Assembly (NCBI GenBank): GCA_017859745.1
Contig: JAFMML010000013.1
Coordinates: 1-55,895 of the forward strand
Source: Planctomycetota bacterium
GTDB taxonomy: Bacteria; Planctomycetota; Phycisphaerae; Phycisphaerales; SM1A02
DNA: 55,895 nucleotides
Direction of reading: 5' to 3'
Shown: piece after piece, positions 30,042 through 39,270 of the stretch
How positions within the stretch are numbered: position 1 is the first letter of the stretch
Layout: the number at the start of each line of letters is the position of its first letter
Program-made: the position numbers and the translations under genes
The notes under the pieces: generated by a model
Told to the model about the DNA's origin: nothing
What the model saw: only the letters and a program-made list of their open reading frames with translations
Database searches by the model: none

Positions 30042-31070
30042 CTACCGGGACGAGGATCGACGGGCCGTGGTTCGGTACTGGTCGAGGGCCTTCTTGAACT
30101 CGGCCTTCACCGAAGGATCCGCCATCATCCAGGCCCGCTGCTGGTTCTCGATCGCCGCGGTGGCGTCGCCCTGCGCGAACTGGACCATCGCAAGAACCGC
30201 GAGCGAGTCGGGCTGATTGGGGGCCGCGGCGTTGACCGCCTCGGCGGCGGCGGCGGCGAGTTCAAGGTTGCGAGGTCGCAGATCGGGATCGTTCACGAGC
30301 GCCGTGGCGAACTCGGTCAGGCTGCCCGCATCCGGGCCGTACTCCTCGATCTTCGTCGACAGGTAGGCGGTGGCGGCCTCGGTGTCCTTCTCACCGGTCA
30401 GCATCAACTCGTACCGCTGAAGCACCACCGAGGAGAACACCTTCGGATCCATCTCGATCACCTTGTCGAGATGGGTGTAGGCCTGCCGGTAGTTCCTCCG
30501 GCTGGCGGCCTTGTTCGCGGCGTCGAGCAGCGGCGCGGCCTGCTTCTCGAGCACCGGGTCGTACTTGCCTGCGAGCAGCTTGGGGATGATCTCGAGCATC
30601 GCCGGATCGGCCGGATGCCCAATCCAGGCGATCTTGCCGTCGCGACTCACGAGGAACGCCGCGGGGATGCCGTTGCGACCGGCGGCCTTCATCCACGCCT
30701 GGTTGGTCTGCTTGTTCTCATCGATGGCGACGGGGTAGCTCATGCCTCCACCGCGACTGCGCACGAACGGCTTGACGACCTCGGGCTTCTCGTCGCTGAC
30801 GCCGATGACCACGAGGCCCTTCCCCGCGAGGTCGTCGTGCAGTTCGTCGAGCTTGGGGATCGACTTGCGGCACGGACCGCACCACGTGGCCCAGAACTCG
30901 ACGAGGTTCACCTTGCCCGACTGAAGGCCGGCGACGTCGCCCTGCACCCACTCGGCCACCGAGAGCGGAGGGGCCGCGTCTCCAACCTTGAGGGTCTTCT
31001 GCTGGGCGTACGCCCCGGTGCTGACGCAGGCGGCGAGCGTGGTGGCGGCGAGCAGGCGGCGGATCGACAT
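30042..31070 (-). CDS. Exported TlpA/ResA-like thioredoxin with C-terminal helical repeats
   Basis: 342 residues from the ATG at 31070 (AGGAA upstream), which gives a clean signal peptide (about 1-22, ending GAYA-Q). Residues 25-165 form a thioredoxin fold with FWATWCGPCRKSIP (Cys 64 and 67) and the cis-proline loop GIPAAFLV. Residues 180-340 are alpha-helical and resemble TPR units (YRQAYTHLDKVIEMDPKVFS, NQPDSLAVLAMVQFAQGDA). It probably acts in the periplasm as a thiol-disulfide reductant; the TPR tail suggests protein partners. Confidence 0.88.
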   Translation of the reverse strand: MSIRRLLAATTLAACVSTGAYAQQKTLKVGDAAPPLSVAEWVQGDVAGLQSGKVNLVEFWATWCGPCRKSIPKLDELHDDLAGKGLVVIGVSDEKPEVVKPFVRSRGGGMSYPVAIDENKQTNQAWMKAAGRNGIPAAFLVSRDGKIAWIGHPADPAMLEIIPKLLAGKYDPVLEKQAAPLLDAANKAASRRNYRQAYTHLDKVIEMDPKVFSSVVLQRYELMLTGEKDTEAATAYLSTKIEEYGPDAGSLTEFATALVNDPDLRPRNLELAAAAAEAVNAAAPNQPDSLAVLAMVQFAQGDATAAIENQQRAWMMADPSVKAEFKKALDQYRTTARRSSSR

Positions 31071-31219
31071 GGCTGGGTTCCTGTGCGGTTCGCGACTCGG
31101 AAGTCGCAAAAACGGCCGTTCGCAGCGGCCATTGCGACCGCCTTCTCCCGAAGTCTAGCACCGCCCCAACGGCGGGCGAGGTCGATGCAGGACGTTCCCG
31201 CCCCGCGCGGAGAGGGGAG

Positions 31220-32434
31220 TCAGGCGTCGTCGAGCATCGCGAGCGACTCGAACGCCTTGCCCTCGAGCATCTCGAGACTCGCTCCCCCGCCCGTCGAGAC
31301 GTGACTGAGGCGGTTCGCGACGCCGAACACCTCGACCGCCGCCGCGGTGTCGCCGCCGCCGGCGATGGTCACCGCGCCGGCCTCGGTCGCCGCGGCCACC
31401 GCCTCGGCGACTCGGCGGGTCCCCGCGTCGAAGGGCGGCATCTCGAACACGCCCATCGGCCCGTTCCAGACCACGGTGCCGGCGGCCCGGATCGCCGACG
31501 CGAACGCTTCGGCGGTCCTGGGCCCGACGTCGAGGCCCATCCAACCCTCGGGGATGGCCCCATCGACGCTGATGGTCTCGGTGCCCGCTTGGAGCGCCCG
31601 CCCACACACGTGGTCGATCGGCAGCAGCAGTTGCCGCCCCTTCGCAGCGGCGAGGTCGAGCACGTCCTTCGCCTCCCCGAGCATGTCCGGCTCGACTCGG
31701 CTCCCGCCGACGGCAACGCCCTGCGCGGCGAGCAGCGTGTAGGCCATCGCCCCCCCCACCACCAGCGCATCCACCCGCTCGAGCAGGTGGCGGATCGCGC
31801 CGAGCTTGTCCGAGACCTTCGCGCCGCCGAGGATCGCGACGAACGGCCGCTTCGGATCGGCGACGGCGCCTTGCAGATAGCGGATCTCCGCGTCGAGCAG
31901 GAACCCCGCGACTGCCGGCGCCGGCTTCATCGCCCGCGGCAACGCGACCATCGAGGCGTCGCTGCGGTGGCAGGTGCCGAAGGCGTCGTTGCAGTAGATC
32001 TCGCCCAGCGACGCCAGTCGCGCGGCGAAGTCGGCATCGCCCTTCTTCTCGCCCGCATGGAATCGCAGGTTCTCGAGGAGTGCCACGCCACCTTCAGGCA
32101 GCGCTTCGACCGCCGCCTGCGCGGCCTCGTCGAGGCAGTCCTCGCTCGGGAAGGCCACCCCGCCGATCGCCTCTTCGCCCAGCAGTTCCTCAAGTCGCTT
32201 CGCCACCGGCCGAAGCGAGTACGCCTCCTCGTATCCGACGCCCTTCGGTCGTCCGAGGTGACTCAACAGCACCGCTCGCCCTCCGCGCGAGACGATCGAG
32301 CGGATGGTCGGCAGGGCCGCCTCGATTCGGCGGTCGTCGACGATCCGGCCGCCGTCGAGAGGCACGTTGAAGTCCACGCGGGTCAACACCCGCCGCCCGG
32401 CGACGTCGATGTCGGCAATCGATCTCTTGGCCAT
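31220..32434 (-). CDS. pgk: Phosphoglycerate kinase
   Basis: 404 residues from the ATG at 32434. Makes ATP from 1,3-bisphosphoglycerate in glycolysis. Motifs: RVLTRVDFNVPLDGGRIVDD (substrate site), LLSHLGRPKG, LLENLRFHAGE, NDAFGTCHRSDAS, AILGGAKVSDKLG, WNGPMGVFE and GGGDTAAAVE (nucleotide site). No ribosome binding site is evident and the in-frame sequence upstream is unlike coding sequence. It is the first gene of the long minus-strand block and diverges from miaA. Confidence 0.95.
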   Translation of the reverse strand: MAKRSIADIDVAGRRVLTRVDFNVPLDGGRIVDDRRIEAALPTIRSIVSRGGRAVLLSHLGRPKGVGYEEAYSLRPVAKRLEELLGEEAIGGVAFPSEDCLDEAAQAAVEALPEGGVALLENLRFHAGEKKGDADFAARLASLGEIYCNDAFGTCHRSDASMVALPRAMKPAPAVAGFLLDAEIRYLQGAVADPKRPFVAILGGAKVSDKLGAIRHLLERVDALVVGGAMAYTLLAAQGVAVGGSRVEPDMLGEAKDVLDLAAAKGRQLLLPIDHVCGRALQAGTETISVDGAIPEGWMGLDVGPRTAEAFASAIRAAGTVVWNGPMGVFEMPPFDAGTRRVAEAVAAATEAGAVTIAGGGDTAAAVEVFGVANRLSHVSTGGGASLEMLEGKAFESLAMLDDA

Positions 32435-32546
32435 GGGAAGGAACCCGAGGGGAACTTCGATCCAGCGGATGTCGTCGAATCCGCGAATTCGTCGACCTAC
32501 TTTCGAACGGTCGCGATGATACGCCTCGGAGGAGACCGTCCCCCCG

Positions 32547-33542
32547 ATGCACGCCCCCCACGCGAACCAGCTTCCGCCGATCCTCGTCCTCGGCACGACC
32601 GCAAGCGGGAAGAGCGAACTCGCGCTCGAACTCGCCACGACGCTCGACGGTCTCGGCGAGTGCATCTCCGCCGACAGCATGCAGATCTACCGGGGGCTCG
32701 ACATCGGCACCGCCAAGCCGACGCCGGCCGAACGGGGCGCGGTGCCCCACCACCTGCTCGACGTCGCGGATCCGCACGATCTCGAGCGGGACTTCACGGT
32801 CGCCGACTGGCTCTCCGCCGCGCGAACCGCCATCGCCGGGATCGAGTCCCGCGGGCGAGTCCCGATCGTGGTCGGCGGAACCCACCTCTATCTGCAGGCG
32901 TTGCTCCAGGGACTCTTCGAGGGGCCCGCGATCGATCCCGATCTGCGTGCCGAACTCGAGCGGACGCCCCAGACCGAACTGCGGGCCGAACTCCAACGGG
33001 CCGATCCCGACGCCGCCGCCCGCATCCATCCCGCCGACCGTCGCCGCACGCTTCGCGCCGTCGAGATCCACCGCCAGACGGGAACGCCGCTGTCGGTGCT
33101 GCAGACCCAGTGGTCCTCGGCGGGCACCGAGATCGCCACGAGAGCGATCGTGCTCGTTCTCGAGCGAGACGCCCCGGCGGCCAATGCGAGGATCAATCGA
33201 CGGGTGCGCACGATGCTCGAGGCGGGGTGGCTCGACGAGGTTCGATCGCTTCTTGCCGTCGGCCCGCTCCATCGCCAGGCGGCCGAGGCCGTGGGCTATC
33301 GGGAGCTCTCCGAGGTGCTCACGGGACTCCGAAGCCTCGAGGAGGCCGCCGAGGCGATCAAGATCCGGACCCGACGCTACGCCAAGCAGCAGCGGACGTG
33401 GCTCAAGCGGTTCCGATCCAGGCCCGGGGCGATCCGGATCGAGGGTGGTGAACGCTCCATCCGGGATGGATCGGATTCGGTCTTCGAGGAGGCCTGGGAC
33501 CGTCTCCGAGCTTCGATTCCAGGTCTCGGACGAGATCTCTGA
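32547..33542 (+). CDS. miaA: tRNA dimethylallyltransferase MiaA
   Basis: 331 residues. Adds a dimethylallyl group to adenine 37 of tRNAs that read codons starting with U. It has a P-loop GTTASGKS (16-23), SADSMQIYRGLDIGTAKPT, VVGGTHLYLQALLQGL and AVGYRELSEVL, followed by the basic KIRTRRYAKQQRTWLKRF tail of the family. GGAGGAG lies about 13 bases before the ATG. Its prenyl donor would come from the isoprenoid pathway, for which ispG and dxs are also in the window. Confidence 0.95.
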   Translation: MHAPHANQLPPILVLGTTASGKSELALELATTLDGLGECISADSMQIYRGLDIGTAKPTPAERGAVPHHLLDVADPHDLERDFTVADWLSAARTAIAGIESRGRVPIVVGGTHLYLQALLQGLFEGPAIDPDLRAELERTPQTELRAELQRADPDAAARIHPADRRRTLRAVEIHRQTGTPLSVLQTQWSSAGTEIATRAIVLVLERDAPAANARINRRVRTMLEAGWLDEVRSLLAVGPLHRQAAEAVGYRELSEVLTGLRSLEEAAEAIKIRTRRYAKQQRTWLKRFRSRPGAIRIEGGERSIRDGSDSVFEEAWDRLRASIPGLGRDL

Positions 33543-33552
33543 AAAAATTTTT
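33542..33552. other. A6T5 tract in GC-rich DNA
   Basis: AAAAAATTTTT begins in the miaA stop codon and is the longest A/T run I noticed in the window. It is followed by short inverted repeats (CGGCCCCGCCG). It might be an intrinsic bend or mark the end of the miaA transcript; on the plus strand the T run precedes rather than follows the hairpin, so it is not a standard terminator. Confidence 0.4.
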
Positions 33553-33760
33553 CGGCCCCGCCGAAGGCCCTTCCGCCTACGGCGAGGCCGGAACTTCATC
33601 GTCTCTCGGGAGGTTCGACTCGACCGATCGCTATTGACGGGCCGATGCCGAGACGGTTCCAATCCCGCCCCGACGACCGGTCGCTCGGCGGAGAAGGATG
33701 CCGCCACAGACCTCGACGCCGGGCTCGACGCCCCGGCCACCGCCTCGGATTCCCCGCTCC

Positions 33761-36397
33761 ATGGCCACCCGCAAGAAGGCTTCAAGCACCTCCCGCCGCC
33801 CCCGCTCGGGTTCGCCCGCCTCGCGTGGCCCCTCCGCCGGAGGACGCCAACTCGTGATCGTCGAGAGTCCGGCGAAGGCGCGGACCATCAACCGCTACCT
33901 CGGCCCGGACTTCGTGGTTCAGGCCTCGGTCGGCCACATCCGAGACCTGCCGACCAAGGCCGCCAAGGGCGAGAAGGCACCGGTCCCCGGCGTCGATCTC
34001 GAGACCTTCGACCCCACCTATGTGGTCAACGCCGACAAGTCCAAGACCGTCGCGGCCCTCCGCAAGGCTTGCAAGGACGCGAGCGAGGTCTGGTTCGCGA
34101 CCGACCTCGATCGCGAGGGCGAGGCGATCGCCTGGCATCTCGCGGAGGTCCTCGGAATCGATCCCCGCACCGCCAAGCGAGTGATCTTCAACGCGATCAC
34201 CAAGGACGAGATCCGACGAGCGTTCGAGAATCCCCATTCGATCGACCTCGACAAGGTCAACGCCCAGCAGGCCCGTCGCATCCTCGATCGGATCGTGGGC
34301 TACCAGGTCTCGCCGCTGCTCTGGAAGAAGGTCGCCCGCGGCCTCTCCGCGGGACGGGTGCAGTCGGTGGCGGTTCGCCTCGTCGTCGAGCGGGAGCGAG
34401 AGATCTCGGCGTTCGTGCCGAGCGAGCACTGGCGGTTCACCGCCCGCCTCGCCGAACCGAACGCCGCCGCCGGTCTGATCGAGCCGTTCGCGGCACTGCT
34501 CGCCGAGACCGACGACCGTGGCCGCGGCCCGACCGTCAAGCGACGCCAGCGCTGGCTCGGCGACCACGATGCGATCGAGGCGGAACTCGTCGAGCTCGAC
34601 GGGGCGCCCTTCCGGCTCGAGACCGCTCCGGACGAGGCGAGAGACCTGTCTGCGGACGCGATTCGAGTGGCTCAGGCGATCGGAGTGCGGAACGCCGCGG
34701 TCGAGGCCGTTTCCGATCCGACCGGCAAGGGGCCCGCCGCCACGATCCGCACGTTGTCCGGTGAACTCGATCCGTCGGCCCGCTACCGGGTGGCCGACGT
34801 CGAGAGCAAGCCGACCTCGGGACGCACTCCGCCGCCCTTCATCACCTCGACGCTGCAGATGGGCGCTTCCAGCGAACTCTCCTTCGGCACCGACCGCACC
34901 ATGCGGATCGCCCAGCAGCTCTACCAGGGCGTGAAGGTCGCCGGCGAGGGCGAGGTCGGCCTCATCACCTACATGCGAACCGATTCGACGCACCTCGCGC
35001 CGGAGGCGATCGCCGCGGCGAGGAGCTACATCGGAAAGACCTTCGGAGAGAAGTACCTGCCCGACAAGGGGCGCACCTTCAGCTCGAGCAACAAGGACGC
35101 GCAGGAGGCCCACGAGGCGATCCGCCCCACCGACGTCTCCCGCACCCCCGACTCGATGCGGAGTTCGCTCACCGACGAGCAGTACAAGCTGTATCGCCTC
35201 GTCTGGAGCCGCTTCCTGGCGTGCCAGATGACGCCGCCGCAGTACCGGCAGACCACGGTGCGCCTCGAGCGGACCGACGTGCCCGGCGCGGTGCTGCGGG
35301 CCTCGGGCCGCGTGCTCGTCTTCGACGGCTCGCTGCGGGTGGGCGTCGGCGGCGGCGGCGACGACGCGGATCTGCCGCCGCTCTCGGTGGACGACGCCCT
35401 GGCGCCGTTCTCCATCGAGTCGCAGCAGGTCTTCTCGAGTCCGCCCCCCCGCTACAGCGAGGCCGCGCTGGTCAAGAAGCTCGAGGAGGAGGGCATCGGA
35501 CGCCCGTCGACCTACGCCTCGATCATGAAGACGATCGTCGATCGCAACTACGTCGAGCTTCTCGAACGGCGATTCCACGCGACCGACCTCGGCATCAAGG
35601 TCACCGAGAAGCTGATCGAGGGCTTCCCCGATCTCATGGATCTCGGCTTCACCCGCGAGATGGAGTCCCAGCTCGACGCCGTCGAAGAGCAGCACCGCGA
35701 CTGGAAGGAGTTGCTGCGACGGTTCTACGGACCGTTCAAGGACGCTCTCGAACACGCCGGCGAGAAGATGACCCACGCGAAGGCCGAGCTCGAACCGGCC
35801 CCCTACGCGTGTCCGAAGTGCGGCCGCCGGACCCAGTACCGCTTCGGCAAGAACGGTCGGTTCCTCTCCTGCGGCGGCTATCCCGACTGCGAGTACGCCG
35901 CACCGGTCGATCGCGAGGGCCGCCCCATGCTCGAGGAGCGGGTGGATCTGAAGTGCCCCGAGGACGGCTCGCAGATGATCCTGCGGACCGGCCGCTTCGG
36001 AAAGTTCCTCGCCAGCGAGAACTACCCGCAGATCAAGTTCGTCCTGAACCTCGACAAGAAGGGCAACCTCAAGTTCCCCGCGGCGCCGCCCTACGTCACC
36101 GATCTGCCCTGCCCGAAGTGCGGCTCGCCGCTGAACCTCCGCGAAGGCAAGCGTGGACCGTGGCTCGGCTGCTCGAAGTTCCCCAAATGCCGGGGCCGCG
36201 AGGCGTGGAGCAAGGTCGAGGACTCGCGGCGCGAGGCCCTCGAGAAGGCGCTCGCCGAGCACATGAGCCACCACCCGCCGCTCGTGGTCACCCGTCTCGA
36301 CGACTCCCCGGTCGCCGAAGGGACGCCGATCGCGGATCTCGCGCTGCCCGGCGAGGTGCAGGAGCTCGAGATCTGGACCGGCGACGGCGGCGGTTGA
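33761..36397 (+). CDS. topA: DNA topoisomerase I
   Basis: 878 residues from the ATG at 33761, chosen because it begins a basic, Ser-rich tail directly before the TOPRIM domain. Relaxes negative supercoils. TOPRIM: VIVESPAKARTINRYLG and TDLDREGEAIAWHL; catalytic Tyr about 404 in LITYMRTDSTHL; QEAHEAIRPT and GIGRPSTYASIM complete the core. The C-terminus holds zinc-ribbon-like modules (CPKCGRRTQYRF...CGGYPDC, and CPKCGSPL...CSKFPKC); one middle module (KCPEDGSQM) lacks most Cys. Divergent codons or shifts not seen. Converges on the transporter gene with 12 bases between stops. Confidence 0.96.
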   Translation: MATRKKASSTSRRPRSGSPASRGPSAGGRQLVIVESPAKARTINRYLGPDFVVQASVGHIRDLPTKAAKGEKAPVPGVDLETFDPTYVVNADKSKTVAALRKACKDASEVWFATDLDREGEAIAWHLAEVLGIDPRTAKRVIFNAITKDEIRRAFENPHSIDLDKVNAQQARRILDRIVGYQVSPLLWKKVARGLSAGRVQSVAVRLVVEREREISAFVPSEHWRFTARLAEPNAAAGLIEPFAALLAETDDRGRGPTVKRRQRWLGDHDAIEAELVELDGAPFRLETAPDEARDLSADAIRVAQAIGVRNAAVEAVSDPTGKGPAATIRTLSGELDPSARYRVADVESKPTSGRTPPPFITSTLQMGASSELSFGTDRTMRIAQQLYQGVKVAGEGEVGLITYMRTDSTHLAPEAIAAARSYIGKTFGEKYLPDKGRTFSSSNKDAQEAHEAIRPTDVSRTPDSMRSSLTDEQYKLYRLVWSRFLACQMTPPQYRQTTVRLERTDVPGAVLRASGRVLVFDGSLRVGVGGGGDDADLPPLSVDDALAPFSIESQQVFSSPPPRYSEAALVKKLEEEGIGRPSTYASIMKTIVDRNYVELLERRFHATDLGIKVTEKLIEGFPDLMDLGFTREMESQLDAVEEQHRDWKELLRRFYGPFKDALEHAGEKMTHAKAELEPAPYACPKCGRRTQYRFGKNGRFLSCGGYPDCEYAAPVDREGRPMLEERVDLKCPEDGSQMILRTGRFGKFLASENYPQIKFVLNLDKKGNLKFPAAPPYVTDLPCPKCGSPLNLREGKRGPWLGCSKFPKCRGREAWSKVEDSRREALEKALAEHMSHHPPLVVTRLDDSPVAEGTPIADLALPGEVQELEIWTGDGGG

Positions 36398-36409
36398 GTT
36401 CGCGTCGGT

Positions 36410-37789
36410 TCAGGCCGCGGGCGACGGCGTCGATCGTCGACCGGGATAGAAGACCAGGAGCGCCGCCAGGCACGCGACGGCCATCCACATCGGGACGCTG
36501 AAGAGTCGGGTGAAGTTCATCGCCGTCTCGGGAGCGCCGTCGGCGCCGACGACCGCCTGGCCCGCCGCATCGAGGACCGGATCGAGCGCCCACGGTCCGA
36601 CCACGCTGCCGGCGAACCAGCTGCCGACGATGATGCCGATGCCCACGATCACGAGGTTGAACAGGTTCTGCGCCGTGGCCCGCACGTCCGTGGTGGTCCG
36701 CTCGTCGACGATCATGAACGCGACGAAGATGAAGCAGCCGAAGCAGAAGCCGTGCAGGGCCACGCCGAGCAGCACCGGCCCGAGTTCGGGCGTGTAGGCG
36801 AAGAGCGCCATCCGGGCCGCGTACGCGACGAGCCCGATCGCCAGCAGACTCTTGCGCGACAAGGTCGTCGCGAGGATCGGCATCAGGGCGAGCACGCCGA
36901 TCTCGGTCATCTGGCCGATGGTCATGAGTCCACCGCCGCCGACGCCAAGCACACCGTTGACCGCGTTGGCGAAGGCGTCGGCACCGGCGCTCTGGGCGTT
37001 CGCCTGGATGCCGCCGACGAAGTCGCTGGTGAACACGAAGTAGAACTGGTGGATGATGCTGACCGGCACCGCGATCAGGAACAGCGTCACCAGCGGCTGC
37101 AGGCGGATCTCGCGCAGCGCCTCGATCCACGCCATCGCCTTGCCGGGCGTCCCCGGAGTCTCGTCGCGCCGGCCCGAGGGCGGGGTGTGCGGCAGGGTGA
37201 GGCAGTAGATCGCCATCGCGACGCCGAGGACCGCGCTCAACTGGAAGGCGAATCCGCGACCGGCGTTCTGCGAGGCCATCAGCTCGGCCGCATCGGCGCC
37301 CGCGGGCGAATGCAGACGCAGCAGGACCTGGCCGACCGCGATGCCCGCGGCGATCCAACCGATGGTGCCCCAGAGTCGGATCGGACCGAAGTCGCGATCC
37401 CGGTCCTCGATGTGGGCGAACGCCAGCGAATTCGTCAGCGCGATGGTCGGGGCGTACACGAAGCCGTAGAGGAAGCTGAGCGCGAGGAACGATCCATAGG
37501 TCTCGACGGTTCCCAGCATCCACACGATCACGGCGCCCACGAGGTGGCTCGCGAACAGCAGCTTCTCGGTCGAGAAGAGGCGATCCGCGAGCTGTCCGGC
37601 GATGAACGGCCCGAAGATCGCGCCCACCGCCCCCGCTGCGAGGCAGTTGCCCGTCTGCGGCAGGTCGAAGCCCCGGTGCCCCATCAGGAACGGGTACAGG
37701 ATCGGCAGCCACGCCCCCCAGATGGCGTACTGAAGGAACATCATGATCGACAGTCGGGTGCGAAGCAGGCCGTGGTGGGACTGGTTCAT
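36410..37789 (-). CDS. Nucleoside:H+ symporter-family MFS transporter
   Basis: 459 residues with about 12 transmembrane helices. The N-terminus (MNQSHHGLLRTRLSIMMFLQ, then WGAWLPILYPFL) and FGPFIAGQLADRLFSTEK match the nucleoside:H+ symporter family of planctomycetes and Bacteroidetes. FGPIRLWGTIGWI is the usual loop between helices 4 and 5. It probably imports a nucleoside or a similar sugar compound by proton symport; the substrate is not deducible. Divergent from ispG. Confidence 0.88.
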   Translation of the reverse strand: MNQSHHGLLRTRLSIMMFLQYAIWGAWLPILYPFLMGHRGFDLPQTGNCLAAGAVGAIFGPFIAGQLADRLFSTEKLLFASHLVGAVIVWMLGTVETYGSFLALSFLYGFVYAPTIALTNSLAFAHIEDRDRDFGPIRLWGTIGWIAAGIAVGQVLLRLHSPAGADAAELMASQNAGRGFAFQLSAVLGVAMAIYCLTLPHTPPSGRRDETPGTPGKAMAWIEALREIRLQPLVTLFLIAVPVSIIHQFYFVFTSDFVGGIQANAQSAGADAFANAVNGVLGVGGGGLMTIGQMTEIGVLALMPILATTLSRKSLLAIGLVAYAARMALFAYTPELGPVLLGVALHGFCFGCFIFVAFMIVDERTTTDVRATAQNLFNLVIVGIGIIVGSWFAGSVVGPWALDPVLDAAGQAVVGADGAPETAMNFTRLFSVPMWMAVACLAALLVFYPGRRSTPSPAA

Positions 37790-37864
37790 GGTCGATGGCT
37801 CCGAAGACCGGACGGGTCGGCCGGGGCGGAGTCGCCCAGGTCCTCTTCACGGAAGGTAGCGGGA

Positions 37865-37892
37865 TCGACCGTCCGGCGCGCGTCCCTACAAT
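37865..37892 (+). promoter_or_regulatory. Candidate promoter of ispG
   Basis: TCGACC (37865-37870), a 16-base spacer and TACAAT (37887-37892). The -10 ends 8 bases before the ispG ATG, so the transcript would have almost no leader. Confidence 0.55.
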
Positions 37893-37900
37893 CGTCGATC

Positions 37901-39157
37901 ATGCAGTCACGACGCCCCACCCGCCAGATCTCCCTCGGCGACGAGCGGACCGGAATCGTCCGAATCGGCGGCGACGCCCCGATCGCGGTCCAGACGATGA
38001 CCGCCGGTTTCACCCACCAGATCGATGCGACGGTGGCCGAGATCGAGCGATATCGCGAAGCGGGCGCCGACGTCGTCCGGGTCGCGGTCCCCGAGAGGAA
38101 GGACACCGAGGCGCTTGGGGAGATCCTCGCCCAGACCCGGGTGCCGATCGTGGCGGACGTCCACTTCCACTTCAAGCGGGCCCTCGAGGCGATCGAGGCG
38201 GGCGTCCACAAGATCCGGCTGAACCCCGGAAACATCTCCGACCGCGATCAGGTCAACGCCGTCATCGACGCCTGCAAGGAACGGGGGATCCCGATCCGCA
38301 TCGGCGTCAACGAGGGCTCGATCATCGAGCGGAAGGACAAGCAGCGTCGCGCCGAGGAGCTCGGCATGTACTTCGAGGGGCATCGATCCGGCCACCTGCT
38401 GGCGTTGATGATCGCCAAGCTCGAGGAGTACCTCGACATCTTCGACGCCCGGGGCTTCCACGACGTCGCCATCAGCGCGAAGAGCATGGACGCATCGCTG
38501 GTGATCGACGCCTACACCGAGATCTCCAAGCGATTCGACTACCCGCTGCATCTCGGCGTGACCCACGCCGGCCCCCGCTCGACCGGGGCGATCCGATCGG
38601 TGGTCGCCCTCGGCACGCTGATCGCCAACGGCATCGGCGACACCATCCGCCTCAGCTACGCCAGCGACCACGTCGACGAGGTGAAGGACGGCCTGGAGAT
38701 GCTCTACTCCCTCGGCAAGCGCGAGCGGAAGGGCGCCGAACTCATCGCGTGTCCGACCTGCGGCCGGATCCAGGTGGATCTGTTCACCCTCGTCCAGGAC
38801 GTCGAGCGCGTGCTTGCGAAGGAGATCGAGCTGCCGATCAAGGTCGCGGTGATGGGGTGTGTGGTGAACGGCCCCGGCGAGGCGGAGGGCGCCGACGTGG
38901 CGGTCTTCGCCGGCGACCGCAGAGGGATCATCTACGTGCAGGGCGAGAAGGTCGCCAACGTCCCCGAGGCGGAGATCCTCGATCGGCTCCTCGCGGAGTG
39001 TCGCTCGTTCCAGGATCGGGTGCGGCGAGGCGAAGCGAAGCTCGGCGAGAAGCGGGTCGACATCGTGCCGCCCGATCCGATCGGCGAACTCGGCTCCGGT
39101 GTCGATCGGATCAAGGCCGGTCTCGTCGAGCAGGTCACCGTCGGCCGAACGGACTGA
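37901..39157 (+). CDS. ispG: 4-hydroxy-3-methylbut-2-en-1-yl diphosphate synthase IspG
   Basis: 418 residues from the ATG at 37901. Penultimate enzyme of the MEP isoprenoid pathway; reduces the cyclic diphosphate with a 4Fe-4S cluster. Motifs: VQTMTAGFTHQIDATVAEI, VADVHFHFKRALEAIEAGV, KIRLNPGNI, HLGVTHAGP; the cluster cysteines are in ACPTCGR (284, 287) and MGCVVNGPGEA (320). Length is normal for the one-module bacterial type. It has a good -10 immediately upstream and no Shine-Dalgarno, so it may be leaderless. Confidence 0.96.
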   Translation: MQSRRPTRQISLGDERTGIVRIGGDAPIAVQTMTAGFTHQIDATVAEIERYREAGADVVRVAVPERKDTEALGEILAQTRVPIVADVHFHFKRALEAIEAGVHKIRLNPGNISDRDQVNAVIDACKERGIPIRIGVNEGSIIERKDKQRRAEELGMYFEGHRSGHLLALMIAKLEEYLDIFDARGFHDVAISAKSMDASLVIDAYTEISKRFDYPLHLGVTHAGPRSTGAIRSVVALGTLIANGIGDTIRLSYASDHVDEVKDGLEMLYSLGKRERKGAELIACPTCGRIQVDLFTLVQDVERVLAKEIELPIKVAVMGCVVNGPGEAEGADVAVFAGDRRGIIYVQGEKVANVPEAEILDRLLAECRSFQDRVRRGEAKLGEKRVDIVPPDPIGELGSGVDRIKAGLVEQVTVGRTD

Positions 39158-39270
39158 TCCGGCCGACGACGCGACGAGCGGACCCGGCCCGTCTTCGGCT
39201 CCGTATAGTCGGGGGATGGTCGGAGACTCCGTCGCCGACCCCGAACGAAGGCCCTCAGGAGCCAGTGTCC

